64,000 nucleotides of DNA from JBAXPV01 sp037132075 (lineage in GTDB: Bacteria; Bacteroidota; Bacteroidia; Bacteroidales; CAIXZF01). Below the pieces are notes generated by a model, which did no database searches, was not told where the DNA came from, and saw nothing but the letters and a program-made list of their open reading frames with translations. A program made the translations under genes and the position numbers. This document shows, one piece after another, positions 1-9,000 of this stretch; positions within the stretch are counted from its first letter, which is position 1, and each line of letters begins with the position of its first letter. The stretch covers positions 1 through 64,000 of the forward strand of contig JBAXPV010000006.1 in NCBI GenBank assembly GCA_037132075.1. The letters are read 5' to 3'.

Positions 1-3000
1 CATTCTGTCCGGCAATCACTGGATCCGGCGTTCCGGTCTTGGTGATGGAAAGATCTGCAGAAGCATTGACATTAACAGTCTTGGTCGCAGTATTATTACC
101 AGGAGTCGGATCTGTAGTTGTGCTTGTCACTGTGGCAGTATTTCCAACAACACTACCCTGGGCGACATTGCTATTTACTTTGGCCACCATTGTCATTGTA
201 GCTGTTGCTGCATTGGCGAGTGTGCCGATCGTCCAGTTTGGTGCCGACCAGGAACCCACCGAAGGAGTAGCGCTTACGAAGGTCATCGTGGCAGGCAGCA
301 CATCTGCTACAGAGACAGCCTGTGCATCTGATGTCCCGTTGTTCGTCACGGTGATGGTATAGGTCACATTCTGTCCGGCAATCACTGGATCCGGCGTTCC
401 GGTCTTGGTGATGGAAAGATCAGCACATGGCGCGACAGTCACGTTGAAGCTGCAGACAGCTGGGGTATTCCCGGAGGGATCAGTGTATTGGTAAGTAACA
501 GTGGTTATTCCCGGAGGGAAAGTTGATCCTGAGGCAAGGCCACTTGTCCGGATGCCAGAAAGACCGCTTCCACCGCAATTGTCATTAAATGTTGGTGCAG
601 TGTAAGTTACGACAGCACCGCAAATTCCCGGATCGTTCCCGACAGAAATTGGACTTGGACAGCTTGCCACTGTAGGCGCAGTATTGTCCAGCACGGTAAC
701 AGTCGCAGTACTACTGCTTGTACAACCATCGGCTGAGGCAGCCACTGTAAATGTTGATGAATGTGTATTAAGTGGATCACTACTGGTAAAAGTACCTGTT
801 GGACTGTTAGTTCCGCTTAAACCCGGACCGCTAAGTGCTGGATCATTAGTTCTTGTCCAGGTGATTATGGTTCCGCTGACCCCATTCGGATTTGTGGCTG
901 TTATCGCAAAGCTGCTTCCTGGGCAAACAGTCTGACTCGTCGGACTAAGGCTGATGCTGGGTATTGGTTTCACAGTAACTGTAACAGTGAATGACGAGCC
1001 GTCACAAATTCCGGAAGAAGGGATGATCGTGTAAACAACGTCATGAGGGCTGTTGGTGCTGTTTGTAAAGACGTCATTTTTGATAGCATCAGAGCTTGTC
1101 GTAACGCCGGAAACGGCTGATCCTGTGAGCGAAGGATCAACAACAACGGCAATATTGTAGGAGGTAATCGGGGACGCATTATTTCCTGTAGTTGGTAAGG
1201 TAATATTGGTAATTACGCCACTACAGACCGATGTTACAACATTACTCACTGTTGGCGCAACGCAGGAGGTGATGGTTATTGTTTGTGCACAGGTCACAGT
1301 ATTCCCGCCTAAATCAGCAATAGTGAAGGTTCTGGTAACTACGATTGGATTGGTTCCGGTGCTACTGTCCTTGTATTTCAAGGTGTAACTACAGTTATCA
1401 CTGGCTGTTCCACCTGCTGTGGTAAAGGCAGAAATCTGACCGGCTGTTGTAATAAAGACATCCGATTCACTGTAAGTCAGACCGGTAATGGCCGCCGTTG
1501 AACTTCCATTAATGCCTGCATTTGTCGGGCAATTAAGGGTAGGAGGGGTATTGTCAGTAACGGTAGTTACGTCGGTGGCTGTTGTATTGTTCGCTGAATT
1601 TGGATCAGTTGTCGTACTGCTCACAGATGCGATATTGTTAAATGAACTGCATTGATTCAGTGAAACATTGCCTCTGATATAAATAACGAATGAGCTTCCT
1701 GCATTCAAAGGACTCCCAATACTATAGGTTCCAGGCCATCCTGTATACCAGGTGTTACCATAATCCGGTGAATATTGAACACTTGAAAGCGCGACAGGTA
1801 ATGGATTATCAGTGATCTCCGGGTTCGCTGCTTGACTCGGCCCATTATTGGTAACAGTCAGGGTGTAGGTCATCGACTGGCCCAGAATAACAGGATCCGT
1901 ATCATGTGTCTTGGTGATTGAAAGATCAGCTTGTACTGAAACACTTGGAGTAACACTTGATGTGTTGTTGCTAAGATCCCGGTCAGTTTGGTTCGGTGTT
2001 CCGACTGTTGCTGTATTCGTATAATTTCCTGAAATATTCACTGTTGCTGTGATAGTCAAGGTCGCTGTCCCGCCGTTTGCAAGGCTTGCGATATTCCAGA
2101 TACCGCTGCTGTAAGTAAAGCTTCCTACCGTTGGTGTGGTATTTGAGACATAGGTATATCCTGAAGTTAATACATCCGTCACCGTTATTCCAGTAGCTGC
2201 ACTAGGACCATTGTTCGTCACCACCAAAGTAAATATTACGTTATTTCCCGCAAAGGGCGTTGGATTATTTACGGTTTTAACAATAGCGAGGTCTGATATT
2301 TCAACTGGTACAGGTGTTATGGTAGACGTATTATCAGAAGGATCCGGATCAACAGTAGGACTGCCGATTGTAGCTGAATTGGAATAACTGCCTGTTGCTA
2401 AAACAGTTGCAGTTATTGTCATGGTTGCCGTTCCCCCGTTGGCCAGGTCGAATCCCGACCATAGTCCTGTACCGTTGTTATAACTCCCTACAGTTGCCGT
2501 ATAGGATTGGAAACTATATGCTGAAGTCAATACATCTGTAACCGTTACTCCAGTTGCATCACTCGGTCCGCTATTCGCAACAGCAATGGTAAATGTTACG
2601 TTTTGTCCCACATCCTGTGTTGGGTTGTTTGCGGTTTTAATAATGCTTAGGTCAGCAAGTGGAATAGGAACCGGTGTGCTGGTCGCAACATTAGCACCAG
2701 GACCGGGATCATCGCTTGTTGTGCTGATGGTAGCGGTATTCACATAAGTCCCGCTGGCCTTAACTGTTCCCGTTACATGGAGCGTTGCTGTTGCCCCGTT
2801 CACCATATTGCCAACAGTCCATACGCCTGTTCCGGGAATATAAGTTCCGGATCCATCGTCACTCACATAGGTATAGCCACTGGGAAGTTGATCGTTTACT
2901 AAAACACCTAATGCCAGGCTAGGGCCATTGTTAGTGGCAGTAAGGGTAAATACGACATTACTGCCAACATTTGGCGTAGGATTATCTACTGTCTTCGAGA

Positions 3001-6000
3001 TACTCACATCAGCATTATCCGTAATAGTCAATACAACAGTTGCTGTACTGCAGATTCCTGTATAAGGATCAGGAAGGCAAACCTGGTAGCTGAATTGGTC
3101 AAGACCATGGTAATTTAAGAATGGCGTATAGGTAAAAGTTCCATCCGTGTTTAAAACAAGGCCACCATTTGTTGGGCCTGATGATACTGTGAATGCAGAA
3201 CCAGGTTCATAGGTGTCATTGGAAGTAACAGTACCCCCGACAGCAGTATTTATTGGGCCTGAAAAATTATCACTAACAGCATTTGGGCCTACAGTAATAA
3301 TAATGGTAACATTATCAGAACTAAGCCCGGTTGGGTCAAATACTTTATAATATAGATCAAGTGTCCCGGCATAATTGGCCGTTGGTACAAATGTAAACGA
3401 ACCATTAGAATTCGGATCCCAATTTAAAGTGCCCTGACCCGGATCCGGCTCAACGGTATTGAAGAATTGCATTCCGGCAGGCAAACTCAAGGCCCCATCT
3501 GGGTCAGTGTCATTGGGAGCTACTGTTCCACTAACAGGTGTGTTATAATTTGTTGTAAAAGTATTTGGTAATGCAATGGGAGGATCGCAACTTATTGTTG
3601 AAACAGAACTTGATGTATTTGCAGTACATCCATTCGCATCGGTTACGCTAACAGAATAAACTCCGGCATCTAAGCCTGAAATATCCTGTGTTGTCGCACC
3701 TCCTGTCCAAAGGTAAGTATAGGGCGTCACACCACCTGTAGCAATGGCATAAGCCGTGCCATCTGTACCTAAACAGCTTTTGGGATATGTAATCATCGAA
3801 ACATTGATACCAGATGCTGTGCCAACGCTGGTGACGAGGGATGCGGTACAACCATTAGCGTCAGTAACGGTTACTGTGTATGAGTTTGCGGTTAAATTTG
3901 AGAGGTCCTCTGTTGTTGCGAAATTACTCCATGAAAAGGTCGGAGTGCTAACACCTCCATTGACAACTGTGAGGTCAATGGAACCGGTACCGATACCACA
4001 GAATGAGGATGAAACGCTCGTGGAAAACAGTTCCATTTGTGTCGAGGGTTGTGTTATTGTTGCCGTATTAGTTGCAGTACAACCATTAGCATCCATAACA
4101 TGAATATTATAGATGCCTGCAGCCAGGTTATTAATGACTGAAGGGGTACTGTTTTCAGTTGCACCTGTTGACCATAAATATGTTATGGTCCCGGTTCCTC
4201 CACTGGCTGTAGCTGAGACACTGCCGTTTGACCCGTTTAAACAACTTACTGCTGTGGGAGTTACGCCAACTGATAATATTGCTGCAGGCTCAGTTAAGGC
4301 TGCAGCGCTTAAGATAGAAGTGCATAAATTGGCATCTGTAATCGTAACAGTATAGGTTCCAGCTGGAATGTTGTTCAAATCCTGGGTCGTAGATGTAAAT
4401 GAGGCCGGGCCTGACCATGAGAAGGTATAGGGCGAGATGCCTCCACTTACAGAAAGTATGATATTCCCATCATTGCCGCCTTTGCAGGAAACATTCTTAT
4501 TGGCCATCGATGGGTTAATTGCCGTAGCTTGTGTTATGGTAAAACTTGTTGCGGCCGAATAACAGCCATTTGCATCTCTGACAGTTACGATATAGGTTCC
4601 TGCACTTAGTGAAACGCGGTCTTCATCAAAGATGCTACTTCCCCAATCATATGTATAGGCCCCGGTTCCTCCGCTGGCAGTAATATTGATTGCACCGGTA
4701 GTAGCTCCGTTGCATTTTACATTGGTAACGATTCCTGAAACTGTAATGCTGCTTGTTTCTGAAACAGTTGAACTTGCATTGGCAGTACAACCATGGCTGT
4801 CGGTTACAGTAACTGTATAAAAGCCAGAAGCAACATTTGTAAGGTCTTCCGTGATCGCACTGTTTGACCATGAATATGTTTTGGTTGCTGTTCCACCAAC
4901 GGCAGTGAGGTTAACATTTCCGCTAGATGCGCCAGCGCATAGCGGGGGCGTTGATAAAGCTGATGCAGCAAGCACATCAGGTTGCGTGATTGTGGCAGTA
5001 GTGCTCGCCGTACAACCATTGACATCGCTTACATGCACCGAATAGGAACCTATTACCAAACCAGTGATATCCTCTGTGAGGGCTCCATTACTCCAGGTTT
5101 GGGTCTTGGTAGCTGTTCCTCCACTAATTGTCAGGTCAATAGCACCATTGGCCCCGCCAAAACAACTGACCTCAGTGATTGCTGTAGACAGGGAAAGAAC
5201 TGCTGGTTCGGAAATAACTACGGAACTATTGATGTATTGGCAATTTTTATTGTCAGTGACCGTGAGCAGGTATGTTCCTGCAATCCTTCCGGAAATATCC
5301 TTGGTAAGCGCACTGAAACCTCCACCTGATTTTGACCATTGATAGGTATAGGGTGAAGTCCCGCCGGCTGGCGTTAAAATAACCTGGCCGTTGCTCCCGC
5401 TATTACATCCCACATTCGTTACAGTAGGCGTTGCAGATAAAGCAGTTGAAGGTTGAGTGAGGGTAAAAGATTGGTGGAGCGTACAGGTATTGGCATCGGT
5501 AATAGTTACATTAAAAGTGCCTGCTGTCAGACCTGTCTGGTTGTTATTATTGGCATTATCCTGGCCTGACCCGTTACCCGAGGCCCAATTATAGGTATAT
5601 GCTGAAGTCCCACCCGAAACAACAAGGTCGATAACTCCGCTTGATCCAGCATTGCAATTGATATTTGTCATAAGCGCATCTGCCTGTAAGGCGTTCGGCT
5701 CTGTGATGGTGAACGGGGCTGTCGTACTACAATTTGCGCCAGCATCCGAAACTGTCACATAAAAAGTACCTGCGGATAAGTTGCTAAAACTATTGGTTGG
5801 AATGGGCCCGTTGCCATCGCCCCAGTCATAGGTATATGGACTGGTCCCACCTGAAGTAGAAATGGAGACAGAACCATTTGTTCCATCCTTACATGTTACT
5901 GGTGTCGGTGTTATGGTAAGGCTCAGACCACCACTGGTTGTGACATTAAAATTACTTGAACTGTAACAGCTTGTGGATAAGTTTGTGACAATGACGTTGT

Positions 6001-9000
6001 AAGTTCCTGTTGAAAGACTTGAAATTGTTGAAGTTGTCTGTCCTCCTCCCCATAAATAAGAATATCCGGCTCCTGTGGGTGACGAAATGCTGATAGAGCC
6101 ATCAACAGCACCACAACTTGTAGCACCAGTAGGAGTACCGCTGATGGAAGGTCCGCTATTAACCGTAACGCTTACCACTGCAGTGGCTGTGCATCCTTCA
6201 GCGCTTGTAACCGTAACGTTATAGTTTCCGTTGTTTGTCACCGAAACCGCATTATATAGATAAGGCTCGGCTACCTGGCTTGTAAAACTCGGGCCAGACC
6301 ATGCATAAGAAATACCACCGCTGGCGTGAAGCTGTATGTTTCTCCCGGTGCATGCCGGATCTGCAGTCGCCGTGGCATTAGGCGATTTAACATAAACCGT
6401 ACGGCAGGTCTGGAGCGATGTCCCGCAGGAGTTTAAAGCATCCACGCAAACCTGATAAGTCCCAACGGCAACACCAGTCCAGTTTACCGTGATAGAAGGT
6501 GTTCCATTTCCACTGACAATACTTGCTCCTGCAGGTACTGTCCAGGTATAGCTCGTATTGGCAGGATCGGGATCTACAGAAAAAACACTGGAAACATCTG
6601 ACTTACAAACATTATAACCCGTACATCCTACTGGCGCACTCAATGTTGTTGTTGACGTTGCCGTACAGCCCAGGTTATCTGTTACAGTAATATTGTAGAT
6701 TCCGGCAATGATATTCGTTCTGTTAGCCCCATTGTTTGTCCCGATAAGGTCAGCCCAATCATAATTAAATGGAGAGTTTCCGCCATTTACTGTTGTCGTT
6801 ATCGTTCCATAATCACTGGTACAGGTAGGTTGGGTTGGTGTTAAACTTAAACCTAGAGAATTACACAAACTCTTTCCAAATCCAAATTCAGAAAACCCGC
6901 TGAGACCGGTACGCCCTGCAGTGACTCCCTGGTTGTTAATATCAAATGTACCCCATCCTGTGGAGGACCATGGCCCTGCTGAGGCACGTTTCAGAAGGTG
7001 AACTGCTTCAGCTGTCGGATAACTGGAGAAACCTGTTCCTGTCAGTTGAAGATCGTAATTGGTACTTGCCAGGCTATTGGCAGCGACCAGCGTCCAATAA
7101 CCTTCAGTAAACTGATAGTCAATTTTTGAACCCCCATCTAAAGGTAATGACGACAATCCATTGGAACCAGGATCTGTCGGGATGAAATTTGCTGTAAGCG
7201 ATCCGTTTTGGTCAAGGCTTGTAAAGGTAACCAGGGCATTCATGTTGGCCGTGGAAGTGCCGGTTCCCGTCGATGTCCCAATGGGAAATCTCTTGGCACC
7301 CGTTGAAGTGAACCATCGTTTAAATGAACCGATAATATTCCCATTCGTATAGCTCAGCGTACCTTCCGAAGGCGTTGAACTACCTAATTCCAGTGTTGCT
7401 GAACCACAATTAATATTCCCTGAAGTCATGCTAAGGGTAGAAGTAACAACAACACTAGTTGTACTGCCCGCGATAATCAGGTTCGTTCCGCTTTTTGCGA
7501 CTGTCAGATTGTTAAATGTTTTTGTCACAGAAGTGCCTAAGATACTCTGATCAATAAGAGTGTTGTTAAAATTGATGGTGCCGCTGCCGCTTAAGGTACC
7601 CCCGTTATTGGTCCAGTTCCCCGATATGTTATGCGTATATGTTGAGCCATTAAAAATTGTTCCTGAGCCAATTGTGACGTTTCCGCCAACAGTGATTCCC
7701 GCACCCGCAGCTGCAGTAACGGTCCCCGATAAGGTAAAGTCACCTCCAATGGTCAATCCTGTCCCGGGCATTGTTTTTGTCCCGCTGCCACTAAGGATCA
7801 GCGTTGAATATCCTGCTGTACTGCCATTCGGATTTATGAGCGTTTGGGCTGTTCCGTTGTATTCTATCGTGTTTGCTGAAGCTGCTGCATTCAAGACACC
7901 ACTTCCCACCAGGCTCATTGCTCCGGAAATACGCATGACGTTTCCCGTCTGGGGTGTCAGCGAAGCTCCATTTGCAATGGTAACATTATAAAAATTCGTT
8001 GGGTCCGACATGGTTGCCGCAGGATTCGTAAATAATACGGTGCTCGTCCCACCATTGAGAGTTCCTGAGTTTGCCCAGGCCCCGCTACTTCCTGTTACGG
8101 TGAGCGTTGTTCCACTGCCGCCATTCACAATACCCCCAACGTCTACTGTCAGAGTTTTTACAGAAGCTGCCGGACTCGTCGGTATTGTCGGATCATTATT
8201 TGTTAGCGTGGCATTCGGTATCACAACATCGTTGGTACTACCCGGAACAGTACCTTGATCCCAATTGGTCGTGACATTCCAGTCAGTACTTGTTGTACCA
8301 GTCCAAACATAACTCAAAGATGATTTATTTGCCAGGCTCCAGTAATGATTTGTATAAGCGGTTGGGAAATAGCTAATACTAAGATTGGACAGTGACACCC
8401 ATTTATTGCTTGTGTTTTTATTTGATTTGCCAAGTTCAACAGGAGTGCTGGGCTGTGCATCCCATAGCACAAGGTTGGATTCTAAATTTGCATTAAGTTC
8501 AGTATTAAGATAATGTAAGCCCAGTGTAAGTGTCCCGGATCCCCCTGTACGGATGATGTCATAATTTCTTTGCAAAGCGCCGGTTTCCCAGGAAGGAGCA
8601 GCACCGATGGCGATTTTGAAACTCATATCAGTCGGCAAAGTGCCGCCAGTAGCAAAGTTCAGCGTAGTAAACTGATTTCCAAAGGTATAATCCGTAGCAG
8701 CCACAAAGGATGTTCGTTTCACGATACCCGTAACATCGCCTGTCCCGGTGGTCGTTGCGCTTGCACCCATATTGAGCGTAAAGGGCGTCGTATTCATGTC
8801 GAGACAGCCCTGGGTAGCTGAGAAATTTGAACTATTTAAATTCAAAATACCATTAACAGTAATATTGGCGTCAGCCTTCTTATTGTTAGTCCCGGTCCCG
8901 CTAATAGTCAAATTGCTGTAGGTCATGCCTTTGACAGTCTGGGTGGCTGTCGCGGCATATTCAACTGTTGTTCCCGAAGTGATATTAGCGGTGGCAAAAG

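Noticed and set aside
3590..6850. Regular repeats of about 225 bp, considered as a CRISPR array or satellite DNA
   Set aside because: The repetition is at protein level (about 75 residues), with diverged DNA; it is the SprB-type repeat region.
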